Assembly (NCBI GenBank): GCA_963691705.1
Contig: OY829541.1
Location: 51,790,377 to 51,854,376 of the forward strand
Length of the DNA: 64,000 bases
Origin: Viola odorata
Taxonomy: Eukaryota; Streptophyta; Magnoliopsida; Malpighiales; Violaceae
Direction of reading: 5' to 3'
Part shown: one piece after another, positions 24,485 through 36,556 of the stretch
Layout: each line of letters starts with the position of its first letter
Position numbering within the stretch: position 1 is the first letter of the stretch
Translations under genes and position numbers: made by a program
The notes under the pieces: model-generated
Told to the model about the DNA's origin: nothing
Database searches by the model: none
Seen by the model: only the letters and a program-made list of their open reading frames with translations

Positions 24485-25912
24485 TTTTTTTTTTTTTAAT
24501 AAGCAGAGATTATATTAGAAACCAGTCATGAAGATCATGACGAACATAACAAAAGTCAGCTGTCCAAGCTAGGCAGCACAAGCAGAAAACGAAACCAACA
24601 AACTAAGAAAGCAAGAAAGATAAACCTTCGGGCTCAGGAAACAACAACCTGACTACTAAAAAGCCAAGCCGGAGTCTGCATCATATCAGCTAGACTGAAA
24701 GCAAATGAATGATCCTTACTCTTCAGCCACCAATGCCATAAGGAGAATATCATATTCACACACTGCCATTCCGTTACCTCTTTCTGCCTAAAAACCTTCG
24801 CATTCCGGCGTTTCCACAGGGACCAAATCACCGCGTAGAACAGAGTTGCCCATTGCCTGCCAGAGAGCTTGTCGTGGCTTGGAAGATAATGTCCCCAAGA
24901 TCTCCAAAGACCCGCGAGATCGCGAGGTTGGCACCACACCACCAGAAGCCAACGCATGATCAACTCTCAAACCCTCCTGGCCACCGCACATCCTAGGAAG
25001 AGATGAGTAGCATCTTCCGAGCTGTTATTACACATTGGACAGCTATTCTGATCTTCAGTGATCATGTTACGTCTCTCTAAGAACGTCCTGGTCACTATTC
25101 TTCCCCTCAAAGATAGCCACAAGAAAAACTCAACCCGAAACGGAACCAGCCCCGTCCAACAGGACCGAAGCAGGGGTATGGAATCGTACCTTATTGCCTC
25201 CCATTTCTTATACCCCGAATGCACCGAGTATTTCCCGGTTTGTTCGAGATCCCAACGGAGCACATCCTAGTGCCCCCCTACGCGGAGTTGGCAACCGATC
25301 ACGTAAGCTCGCCCACTCCTCATTCTCCCACTCAAACAGCCCGCGCCTCCACTCTCTATGCCACTCCCAGACCGTCCCTTCCCAATGGCCGAAATCCTTG
25401 ACAGTCCCATGCTGAGCTTTCGATAAATGGTACAGCCTCGGATGAAGCAAGGCCAACGGCTGTTTAGCAGCCCACGGATCCCACCAAAAGCTCGTGTCTT
25501 TGCCCTCTCCAAGCTTAAGCGTTAAGTGTTCAGTCCATAGGTCAAAAAAATCACTACCCCGCCCACATAGTTGAATGATATCGCTCCAAATAGGAGACAT
25601 ATGCTTCTCCCGCTCCTTCCATAGGTCGCCAATAGACCTCAAATTATATTGCTTGCGAACTATCTCGGCCCATAACTTACCGTTGCCCTGAACCACCTCC
25701 CAGACCCATTTGAAGAGTAAGGTCACGTTCCTGTCTTGCAATCTCCCTATTCCCAGCCCCACCGTGTGTCGTAGATCTCGTCACTTCCTCCCACTTCACC
25801 TTCCTCAACCCTCTTTTATCGTCCTTCCCACTCCATAAAAATTGCCGCATCACACCCTCACATTGCTTGACCACCGCTCTAGGCATCCTGTAAATCGACA
25901 TATTATAACTTT
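24485..25912 (-). mobile_element. 5'-truncated LINE with C-terminal ORF2 remnant
   Basis: On the minus strand, ORF2 sequence runs from about 25910 to 24650 and is followed by a 3' UTR and a poly(A) tail (T run at 24485-24497). Recognisable parts are the post-RT region (MSIYRMPRAVVKQ...FLWSG), a long linker (NVTLLFKWVWEV...FWWDPW) and a zf-RVT domain (GLVPFRVEFFLWLSL, then CPMC...SSEDATHLFLGC). A tail with LWKRRNAKVF and a stop at 24634 completes it. The reading frame shifts at least twice, so it is dead. The reverse-transcriptase core and endonuclease lie upstream of the truncation. The 3' end is the parent type of the tail at 942-1270. Confidence 0.9.
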
Positions 25913-26792
25913 CTTAATAAAATTTTCTATTTCAAATAACAAATAAAGAAAAATGAGGACTTTTAATTAATTTTAAAAGAAAGAAAAAGAAAAAATGATT
26001 AAATTTTTCTATTTTTTACAATGGAGAACATATTTCTTCCTTAAAATAAAAAATAAAAGAAAAAATGGAGAAATTTTAATTTTAAGTTTAAAACAAAAAA
26101 ATGGCTTGTAGTTAAGTTTAAAAGGAAAAAAATATTATATATTAAAATATATTATATATATTGTGGGTATTTAGTGTAGGTATTGGTGTCGGTAAGCACT
26201 ATCCATACCCACATCCATACTCGTACTTTGCATATGCGGATATATTCATACTCGCAAAATACCCACCATATGCGGGTAATACTCACCCATAATTACGGAT
26301 ATTGGGCAAATATCTATACCCATGGGCGGAGTTGACTTTAGTTTGTAACTTTTTATTTTCTTATAAAAAAGAACCATACATTCTGCATAACTTTTTCTTT
26401 TTTTTAATGAAAAAGAACCATATATTCGCACTGAATTCAAGAATCTTTTTCTTAGTGGTGGAAAATAATTTCTATTAAGTTAAAAGTTTTGAAGATTTTT
26501 TTTTTTGCGTATCAATCATTCAACTTCAAATTAAACTAAAAAATAGATCGTGTTAAATTTTTACTTCGATAATTTAAGTAATAATAGATTAATATAGAAT
26601 AAAGATGAATTGTAATCTCTTAAAAAATCTACTCAACCTTATCATTAGACCGATCCTAGAAGATTATTCTTTGTGATAACATCATAAAGTCTAGATTTTA
26701 ATATTGTTGTATACTAAAGATGATTTTTCAACAAAAAAAAGAAGAGAAAAATAAGAGGTTGTTGACGTTAAAGTTCGGTGTAATCCTTTATA
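25913..26792. other. AT-rich intergenic DNA
   Basis: Contains a diverged run of 'atacccac / gcggata' repeats around 26190-26320. No gene or bounded element seen. Confidence 0.5.
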
Positions 26793-28527
26793 ATTACTGA
26801 TTACATTGCATTTCATCATGTTTTTACTATCCATTTACTTGTTATTCGGGCAGTAAACCTACTGATTTATCCTTGTATTTCCCATATCTTAGCAGTTCTG
26901 GTCTGGAGGCAATTTATAGAAGAATATGAATTGTGGAGCGCTGAAGCTGTTTTCCCGAGTCTTGGCCTAGCGCTTGGCCAAGACTCCGGCCAAGACTGAT
27001 CCGCGAGAAAGGAATCATGAGCAGCGGCGTTGGGCCTTGTGAGCTGGCAAATCACAGCTGTCCAGCAAGATAGAGAAGGACCAAGAAGATATTTATTTAA
27101 GAATCCTATCAAGGATCTCCTTCCATCTTTATATATTTTAAATTCCTATTTTTATTCAAGACAAAATCAGGATAATTTATTTAGGAGATTATTTAGGAGA
27201 TTGAGTTGGAGAAAGACAGAGGAGTTTTAGCTTACTTATAGTTGAACGTGTCCTCCTCTTCTCACGCTCTCTTCTTCTTCCCCAATTCGACACTTTTATA
27301 CTATTGCTCCGGATTTAATTCTTTGAATCTCGGATTTAATTTATTTATACAATCAAGTATTTTATTTTTCTATCTATGAGTATGAGTAGCTAAACACCTA
27401 TTCTTGGTAAGGGTTGATGAGCTTAGTTTTTATGCATTTGTGAGATCAAACCATGCTTAATAATCTCTTTATTCGTATTCATTTATTTCTTAAGCTTATT
27501 TAATCGCTTACTCACTAGAGGCAAGAGTTGGCCATTCTTGTACCCTAGTAGAGAAGAGTTGCAACCAGCCTAGAAGGAAAGGGAGTACCCGTCGGCTAGG
27601 CGAAGTAGGTGACTAGTTGTTGATACCCGAATTTTGACGCCATTTTTATTTAATTTTAGCATTTCTGATATTTAGTTAATTTACAGTCATTTTCAGTTGA
27701 TTTACTGTCGCTAGCATTTTTAGGTATTTCGTTACGTTTTAGCATAGCATCGTCAGCTTTCGAAATCACATTTTTAATTTTTCGGCACATATTTTCATTA
27801 TTATTATCATTAATATTTTTAGCCTTAAAAATCACATTTTTAACTATCCGGCAGTCGTTTGCTAATTTTTTTCTTCGTTTTAGGTCATCACATGAATTTT
27901 AGGATTTTTTATATTTTAGCGCATTTTTTAGTATTTTTATTATTTTATTATTATTTTTATTCGAGCTTTTATTGGACCCGAGTAAGTCTGCTCGGACCAT
28001 AGCTCGACTTTAAAATGTTTTCCATCAACTAGTTGCTAGCTTTTTTTCTGCTCGCAACGGTCTACAGCGTTTCGTGTAACTTTCGGCTTAACGTCTTTAT
28101 TTTTCCGTTCAAACGTTTCACGTTTTTTAACGCGAAAATAAACACGTTAAACGAAAAATTCTCGTCATTCGCTGTAGACGGTTAAACCCGTCGTATTTTT
28201 CTCTATGCGACGGTACCTTCGGCTCGAAAAGTCAGAACGTTTGTTCGCGGGAACCGGCTCGAGGCCATTTAAATCAGATAAAGGGCCATTTGATCATGGC
28301 CATTGATCTGGTCAACCAAGGAAAGTCAACCAGATCAATGGCCCTTGATTTAATGTGCATAATGCACATGCACAGTGCACGCACGAGGGAGGCAACGGAA
28401 GTCCTCGCCCGAGCCAACTGCTCCCTAGCTCCCTAGCCCTCCGCCATCATCACGCCTCCCCCTAGCTTGCCACCGTGACCAGCCGGCCACCACGCGCGGC
28501 TCCTTCGTCCGGCCTCCACGCGACCTT

Positions 28528-28545
28528 CGGCTATAAATAGCCACC
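28528..28545 (+). promoter_or_regulatory. TATA-like element in the nested LTR
   Basis: GGCTATAAATAGCC is a strong TATA context inside the solo LTR and would fit an LTR U3 promoter. Function is inferred. Confidence 0.5.
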
Positions 28546-29537
28546 GTTCTTCCACGCGCAAACGGTCCGAATTTTGCATGAAAAATACACACGGCTCACC
28601 TCCATTCTCCTAGCCAGTTCATCCGCCCGAACCAAGGCAAAGAAAAGCAATCAAGGTGAGCTTCTTTCAAGCTTTCTCTCTCTAAGCTCCTCTCTTTTAA
28701 ATTTTCGTTTTTAGCCCTTAGCATTTAATCAACCATTCAAATCTGTTTTAAAAGCTCTATTTCCATGTTAACTTCACTTCCCTTGCCTTAATTTAATCGT
28801 TCATTGCTTGAGCTAATTAATTGCTCAAAAAAACATTTAATTAGCATGTTTTTCTTCCTTCAAAATCATTGGTTTTTCTTGCGTTTTCGTTGCTGTTTTT
28901 GCTTGATTAGGTCATGGGCATGTTGCGTGTTTTAACCGAGTCGAATGGGGGGGTTACACGTTGGTTTTGGGGGTGCATGAGTCGCCGGCGACGTGGAAAG
29001 CAAGACGAGGAAGAAGAAGGGAGGGAACGGGCCAAGCCCGTCCCTCTTGCATTTGTTAAGCCACTGATGGGCCTTGGCTTAAGACAAGCCCATCTTTCCT
29101 TTAATTATTGTCATGGGCTAGGATTCATTCCTAGCCCAATCTGATTTAAATCCAGCATGCGGGCCCGACCCAAATAATTTTCGCCAAGTATTCGAGTCAT
29201 TTTAAACGTCATTTTATTTCATGCTCGTATGTAATGTTTAAATTAATTCGTGTGCCATATTTAATTAATCATTATTTACAATACTCGTTTATTATTTCGC
29301 TTTGCTTAAATATTTATATACCATGATTAAATATTTATGCACGAAATTAAATAACCGTATACCATGCTTTAAATGTTTATACATGATTTAAATGCACACA
29401 TGCGTCATTTCCGTGTTCATATTTTTCGTATGCTCGTTCTTGCGACAACTTGTTATTTAATTGTTTTATATCCGAATTGCTTCTTTCTTATCGCAATATT
29501 TATTTTCATGATATTTAAATTCAGTCATTTATTTTAC

Positions 29538-29930
29538 CGCCTATATGGTCGGTCACTTTTTAATTTCCGTAAATATCACCTGCTTTAATTTTTCGCAAAA
29601 CTGCTGGAAATCCTTCCGCAAATTATCAACTGTTTAATTTTTCGCACTTTAAATTTCAGCAATTTACTTTCGGCAATTTAAATTCAGTTATTTATTATAC
29701 CGCCTATATGGTCGGTCACATTTTAATTTTCGTAAATATCCAATTGCTTTAATTTTTCGCAAACTGCTGGAAATCCTTCCGCAAATTATCAACTGTTTAA
29801 TTTTCTGCACTTTAATTTTCTGCACTTTAATTTTCTGCACTTTAATTTTCCGCACTTTAATTTTCCGCAATTTAGCTTCGGCAATCTAAATTCACTATAC
29901 CGCCTATATGGTCGGTCGCATTTTAATTCT
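29538..29930. repeat. Dispersed CGCCTATATGGTCGGTC repeat
   Basis: Three copies of a block starting CGCCTATATGGTCGGTC at 29538, 29701 and 29901, each followed by similar 'cgcaaactgctggaaat'-type sequence. This is an older tandem duplication within the solo LTR. Confidence 0.8.
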
Positions 29931-30174
29931 CGTAAATATCAACTGCTTTAATTTTTCGCAAGCTGTTGGAAATTCTTCCGCAATTTATCAACTGTTTATT
30001 TTCTGCAATCTATCAACTGTTATTTTTCTGCAAATATCAACAGTTTATTTTCTGCAAATATCCAACTGTTTATTCTCTGCATTACCAACCTGTTTTATTT
30101 TCTGCACATCATCAAACTTTTTTATTCCCTGTAAATCGTCAACTATATTTAATTTTTCTGCCCTCAGCATTTCA

Positions 30175-30790
30175 TTTTCGTATGCTTAAAATCAATCATT
30201 TTTCGCATGCAATCAACCTAACATTTAAATTCTCGTATGCTTAAAATCAATCATTTTTCGCATGCAATCAACGTAGCATTTAAATTCTCGCATGCTTAAA
30301 ATCCATCATTTTTCACATGCAATCAACCTAGCATTTAAATTCTCGTATGCTTAAAATCCATCATTTTTCGCATGCAATCAACCTAGCATTTAAATTCTCG
30401 TATGCTTAAAATCCATCATTTTTCGCATGCAATCAACCTAGCATTTAAATTCTCGTATGCTTAAAATCAATCATTTTTCGCATGCAATCAACGTAGCATT
30501 TAAATTCTCGCATGCTTAAAATCCATCATTTTTCGCATGCAATCAATCTAGCATTTAAATTCTCGTATGCTTAAAATTCATCATTTTTCGCATGCAATCA
30601 ACCTAGCATTTAAATTCTCGTATGCTTAAAATCAATCATTTTTTGCATGCAATCAACCCAGCATTTAATTTTCGTATGCGTTAAATCCATCATTTTTCGC
30701 ATGCAATCTACTCAGCATTTAATTCTCGTATGCGTAAAATCCATCATTTTACGTATGCAATCAACTGTCATTTAAATTTTCGCACTCATA
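30175..30790. repeat. 55-bp minisatellite, about 11 units
   Basis: Units with the core CTCGTATGCTTAAAATC and CATTTTTCGCATGCAATCAA recur every 55 bp (for example starts at 30181, 30236 and 30291). Units diverge slightly toward the 3' end. The array sits inside the nested solo LTR. Confidence 0.92.
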
Positions 30791-32308
30791 AAATTGCCTA
30801 TTTATTTCTCGAGCTATCACTAACACTCTCATTTTGTAGGTTTTAATTTCAAGCTTCGCTCGCAAGTACGCCTCACAAGTCCTTTTTATTTATTCGATGC
30901 TTTCTACAAATATTAAATGTAGGCATGATATATAGCACTGCTAGAATTAAAATCAACCCACATGAACAACGTGTTTAAAGACTTGCTTAAAACGCCATGT
31001 TCATATGATTTCAAATTCTCGCTTGTATTGACTGCATGTACATGGGGACTTTCGATCCCACTTCAGCTTTTCACTTTAAAAACAATCATTTAAATTTGTA
31101 CTATGTTAGCAATCCATGTTAGGATCACGTAGTAATTAAGTTAATCATGCATGGCCCGATGATGAAATAAGAGGGCGCTCATTCAGTCTTACGGAAAATT
31201 CAGTCCCATCACGTTACGGTCAAGAATAATCGATCGATCTTGATAAACGGTAACCCCGTCCGAAAGATCTTTTTATTATTCCTGAACGGTCCCGATCACG
31301 GAAAAGACTAAAGTGACGATTCCTCTGAGGGCCCCCGTTTTCAAAACGCATTTTATCAAACACCTTTTTAACACCTCTCTCATCAACCGGTAACCGTTTT
31401 CGGATGTGACTCGGGTGCCTAACACCTTCCCGAGACCATAATACGACCCCGAACCTTTTGTCTGGGGTCCAGACCCCTTTTTGTGCCTTTAGTTTTTTAC
31501 TTATTATATTTCCTATGCCATGACGATTAAAGTTCCCTAAACCTAGCAACCAAATTAGGGTGGCGACTTCATTGCATGCTGCTAGGCGTCCATTTACGCC
31601 GAGCATCTGAAGGTCTCAAATTTCGTTGCACACTCGCGAATTTTTAAATTTCGAGGCGCGACACTAGTCTCGCGCCTGACTAGAAGAAATAAGTGATCTA
31701 GGTCAAGACCAAATTGACAACCTAGGGTTTCCACAGGGAGACAACTTGGCCTAGGTATTGTCTTCCCCTATACCATTGAGGAAGCGAACAACCATTCAAG
31801 ACAGCAGTCAAACGGATAAACCCTTTAACCAGCAAGGTGTCCCTTGACTAGGATTATCAGGAGAGGGAGTACCCGCCAGGTAATTTGAAGAGGAGGGAAG
31901 ACAGGAGTGAAAAGGAGTTCCTCCACTCTATAGCAGTACTATGAATGAAGAGATGAATACACTTGAGTCGATGATCGAAGCATAAGAACAGAAGCTCTCA
32001 CATCACCCTTACCTGGAATTCCCCTTTTATTTGATTTATCTCAATCTTGACCCCTGTCTAGGCCAAGCCTTTGGCCAATACTATTTTGAACTATTTTACT
32101 TCTTTCTGTTTTGTCTTTATTTTCAGATTCTACCAAACCAAATCCAGTGACGAGGAAGTCAACCAAGAACTACATTTCCTAGAGGTCTCTGTGGACGATC
32201 CTCTTACCACAATCTACAAACTCTTGTGGACAGTGATAAGTTGTATTTCTACCCCCTTTTCCATACCTATTTCACTATTATATTTGACGTGTTCGACGCG
32301 CGATCAAA

Positions 32309-32326
32309 TTTTGGCGCCGTTGCCGG
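32309..32326 (+). promoter_or_regulatory. Primer-binding site complementary to tRNA-Asp
   Basis: Just after the 5' LTR end (CGCGATCA) comes TGGCGCCGTTGCCGGGGA. From memory this is complementary to the 3' end of plant tRNA-Asp and is the PBS of many Athila/Tat-like elements. Position is within two or three bases. Confidence 0.75.
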
Positions 32327-32385
32327 GGATCTCTAACGGTATTTGTAGTTTTTGTTTTTTTTTTGTTTTTTTTTGTTTTTGATAG

Positions 32386-35097
32386 TTGATGACCAAGTCC
32401 TCTTGCAGAGAAGAAGATTTACTGCCATACAATCTGAATCTCTCTAAGATCGAAGCACAACTCAGAAAGATAGCTAGAAAGAGGAAAACCCCAGAAGAAA
32501 GTGAATCGGAATCCTCTAGTTCCGAAACAGATTATAGTCTAGACCACAGTCTTGGCCAAGACTCCGACCAAGACATGGCAGAAAATCAACCAGAGCCGAC
32601 GATGAGGGAACTGAACAGAACAGCAGAACAAGAAACCTTTTCCTGTATCAGTTTACCAACTGTACCGAATGATTGGTCTATCAAGACCAATATGGTGGCC
32701 AACCTTCCTAAGTTCTTTGGCCATTCAAATGAAAACCCATTCAAGCATCTGAGGAACCTACACGTTCAATGTGACATGATGAAACCAGCTGTTGTGAATA
32801 TGGAAAGAGCAAAGCTGAAAGCTTTTCCATGCTCTCTTGAGGGGGCTGCCCAAAATTGGTTCTACGGTCTACCTCACAACACTGTCAACACATGGGCCGA
32901 GATGTCCACTTTGTTCCTAAACAAGTACTGGAATGCAACAAAAGCAGGGGTAGCTAGAAAGAACATGGCTGCCATCCAGCAAAGGAACAATGAAGGTCTA
33001 AGTGAATATCATCAATGGTTCCGTGAGTTGCAAGAAGTCTGCCATACACACGGAGTTGCGGATCAGACAATGATCCAGTACTTTTATGACGGGATGCTCC
33101 CAAGTAACCAGGAGAAAGTGGACTCAGCAGCAGGTGGAGCATTGCAAGACTTGACTGTCACAAGAGCCAAGATGCTACTTCAGACTATGGCAGACAATTG
33201 CCAAAATAATATTTCTTCTGACCGAAACTCTATTCCTTCAAATCTTTGTGCTATTAATGTTGAACAAAAGTTAACTGAATTAACTGACATGGTCAAAAAT
33301 CTTTCTATTAACATTTCAGGTGCAATGCCCACAGGAATTCAGAATCAAAAGCAGGTAGCTTCAGTGTGTGGGATATGCCAGCAGCAGGATCATCAAACCA
33401 ACAATTGCTATATGGTGCAAAACCCTCCGGATGATATGACTCAGGTTAACGCAGCATATGCACACAACCAAGGGAGCATGCAGAACTACCCTCAGGGAAG
33501 TAACGAGTACTCATGGAGAGGCCACCCAAACTTCAGATGGAGCGATCCAGTCCCTCTACAACAGAATCTAGGCCAAGCCCCTAGCCAAGCTCCTGTAGCC
33601 CAGCTACCGCCTACCCCTCAACCTTTGCAGATTACTGGTCCATCTATAGAAGACACTCTTAAAAGTTTTATGCAAGCAACCCAAACTGGTTTGGTAGAGA
33701 TGCAGAAGAATTTTATGCAGTCACAGATAGAGATGCAGAAGAATTTTATGCAGTCACAGATAGAGATGCAGAAGAATTTTATGCAATCACAGGCGGAGAT
33801 GCAGAAGCAAATCAATCAGATGGCTAACCAAGGCAGATTACCTTCTGCCACCGTGAACAATCCCAGGTACAATGTTAGTGCCATGAGTTTAAGGAGTGGA
33901 GTTGTGTTACCAGAGAGGGAAGGTGCGAAAACAGACCAGGAATTGAAAAAAATTCAGTCGCAAGAGTTGGATGAAGATGAGGAGGAAGAAATTGAGGCAG
34001 ATGCTGTCTTGGCCAAACCTGACCAGAAGGAGGAAGTGATCGAAATTCCTCCACCATTCCCTCCTAGATCCTCAAAAGAGAAGAAGCAAGATGAAGCAAG
34101 GGACTTTATGAATTTTTTTGGAAAGATAGCTGTTAATATACCTATGTTAGACTTAATTGCCAAAGTTCCCTCTTATGCTAAATTTCTTAAAGAATTTTGC
34201 ACTAACAAAAAGAAAGTTGCAGGTATAGAGAGAGTGCATTTAGCTCATAATGTCTCTGCAGTACAGCAACTTCCAGAGAAGTGCAAGGATCAGGGAACTT
34301 TCACCATTCCATGCCGAATAGGAAACAAGACGATTGAGAAATCCCTTTGTGATTTGGGGGCTGGCATCAATGTGATGTCTCTGAGCGAGTTCGAGACCCT
34401 GAAGATAGGAACGATGAAGGAAATTGACTTGGTGATTCAGCTGGCTGACAGATCGTTCATCTGACCCAAGGGAGTCGTGACAGATGTCTTGGTAATGGTA
34501 AATGATTTTATATACCCAGTGGATTTTTACATTGTGGAAATGAATGTTCAACTGCCTTCTTGCACCACTGACATCTTATTAGGAAGACCATTTCTAAGGA
34601 CATCGAAGGCTAAGATTGACTGCTTTGAAGGGAGCATAATTTTAGAATTTTGTGGAAGGACTTTAAAATTCAGCATTACCGAAGCATTACAGCATCCAAA
34701 TGATTTACATTGTGTGAATTTTCTTGATGTGTTAGATCCAATTACTGATAAAATAGCTGATATTTGTGTTAACAATCACCTTGAGTATGTGTTGAACAGG
34801 GGAACTTCAACAAAGACACTGAAGGAATTGGAGGACAGAACAGGAAATAAGAAGGAGCTCCAAGAATTTTTGGGCAGTTTGGCCGATCCAAAAGAGACAG
34901 ACGCAATCTTGGCCTCGAGCTTGGCCAAGACACGGGCCAAGACTGCAAAAGTGAAAGGGAAAATAGGACAACAGAATTATGAGCTGGAACAGCCCCCCGA
35001 TCCATTCAAACGTATACCTATAGGGGTTGTCAAGGGAATGCCACCCAAAGGTCCTGACAAACTTAGCGCATGGGGGGAATTTGGAAAAGTTTCTTGA
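32386..35097 (+). pseudogene. gag-protease ORF of LTR copy 2, interrupted by one TGA
   Basis: A 904-codon frame with one in-frame TGA (34462-34464, codon 693). The order is an acidic/basic N terminus, a retrotransposon gag domain (about residues 105-245, EGAAQNWFYGLP) and a CCHC knuckle (C328, C331, H336, C341). A Gln-rich region with three 11-residue repeats, a Glu-rich linker and an aspartic protease core (D656-L-G-A) follow. Downstream of the TGA, the frame stays open and conserved against copy 1 to an EFGKVS end, with a strand ILLGRPFLRT typical of retroviral-type proteases. It packages and matures RNA in related elements, and here would supply only structural functions. Start at ATG 32386 follows the PBS and a T-rich leader. 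Confidence 0.88.
33697..33795 (+). repeat. Three 33-bp tandem repeats in gag
   Basis: Exact or near-exact 33-nt units begin at 33697, 33730 and 33763, coding for EMQKNFMQSQI-like peptides, followed by a partial unit at 33796. Copy 1 has only one such unit at the same place. Confidence 0.95.
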
Positions 35098-35774
35098 TAA
35101 GAAACCCATGGCAGTGTCAAGCCCAAGACAATAAATAAGGGCGCTACATTGGAGGCAACCCATGCTTCTTTTATTTCTTTTCATTTATTTTTATTCTATT
35201 TGAGTTCGCTGGGTTGTTTTGGTTGCTCGCAGGAACTAAGTGTGGGGACGATGCTGCGGATTGGCCTCGAACTTGGCCAAACCTCAGGCCAAGACTCTGT
35301 TGGAGTTAGAGGGACACGTGTCAGTGCCATCAATTTTAGTCGTGGGCAACTCCAACCGCCATATCCATTTGTATTCTCCCACAGCCGCCAGCGCCTCCTG
35401 ATCAACAGCAACCCCTCCAGTTGCGGATCTAGGCCAAGCATCAGGCCAAGATCCTCCCGCTCCAGCAGCATGTTCTGTTTTTGCCCCCAGGTCGTTTCTT
35501 TCTTTTCTTTTTATTTCTGTCTTTTATTTGTCTCTCCACACAATGAGGACATTGTGTCTTTTAAGTGTGGGGAGGGTGTTTTAATTTCTTATTTTAATTT
35601 TTGTTTTTGTGTTTATTGTGAATATTGATTGATTTGTATGATTTTGAGTCAATTTTTTGCGTTTAAAAATTTTTCTTTTTACATCAGTTTGTCCAGTTTT
35701 GAGTCTGCTGTTAGCATGATTTTTTATTCTTCTTTTTATGCTTGTTTGAGTCTGTTTTGATTGAGTGTACACCG

Positions 35775-35795
35775 CCCCCCCCCCCCCCCCCCCCC
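35775..35795 (+). repeat. Poly(C) tract of 21 bases
   Basis: An unbroken run of C in the 3' untranslated part of LTR copy 2. The equivalent place in copy 1 (around 13560, minus strand) has only a short C run. It could form an i-motif on this strand or a G-quadruplex on the other. The exact length may be affected by sequencing. Confidence 0.85.
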
Positions 35796-36556
35796 TAGAT
35801 TTCAACTTAGGTTGTTTAGTTTACCACTGAAATTGCAAGTAGACACTTGTCTAGGCGAAACAATGCTTTAGTAACAGGGAAGCGAACGAGCGTAACTTGA
35901 TCAATGCCTAAGGGGCATATTATCTAATGTTACCCAAACAAACTCTATCCACATGGTCTAAAGGACGTCTAGCTTAAAAACTTAACGAACATTAGGGTGT
36001 CTAGGCTTGCTGCGTCTGATTTGAGTGTGTTGTTCTATCTGTTTTAGTGTGAGACACAAAAAGGTGCTGGAATATCATAGCAGAATATAGCAAAGGTGGA
36101 AGTTCTAGGCGCCCAAAAAGAACAAGCTCTGTCTATATGCATATGCCTGTAAAAATGCAAAGGGCACGCGATATGTCTGTAAAAATAAAAGGGCATAGAA
36201 AAAAACTGCTGAAAATGATTTAAATGGCACTAGTCTTTAGGCACGTTTGGATAGAATAGCACTCGGTGGGACTTAAATCTGTGGTGAGTTTAGACCCCTA
36301 TACATTATAAATTCAATTCTTGCAGGATGTCTTGATACCATTTGGACGAGGTTTGTTTAGGGTATTGATTTGTCCTTGTTAGTCTAGCATTGGGTCGCTT
36401 AGGGAAGTGTCTTGGTAATTCAGTGGTAGGGTAAACAGCTAAAAAGAGAACTCTGGGGGTCATGGTGTCTGTTCTGTTTTGTTGTGTTTTTATTTTTATT
36501 TTTGAGTCTTTGAGTCTGTATGCTTGGGGGCAAGCATAGTTTAAGTGTGGGGAATT

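Larger units (their letters stand above)
27618..31663 (+). mobile_element. Nested 4-kb solo LTR of a different retrotransposon
   Basis: Starts TGTTGATACCCGAATT, ends GGCGCGACA, and is flanked by exact 5-bp duplications CTAGT (27613-27617 and 31664-31668). The uninterrupted site exists in the 3' LTR at about 37382. It contains no gag, protease or pol. A TATA-like GGCTATAAATAGCC lies near 28531, consistent with an LTR promoter. A length of 4 kb is typical of long-LTR Gypsy lineages such as Tekay/Del. It also holds a 55-bp minisatellite. Strand is assigned arbitrarily. Confidence 0.88.

Noticed and set aside
24485..25915. Target duplication for the large LINE
   Set aside because: Flanks ATAATTCTTA and ATAACTTTCTTA are only roughly similar; not claimed.
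30175..30790. Regular direct repeats resembling a CRISPR array
   Set aside because: Units are contiguous 55-bp tandem copies with no unique spacers, and they sit inside a plant LTR; this is a minisatellite.
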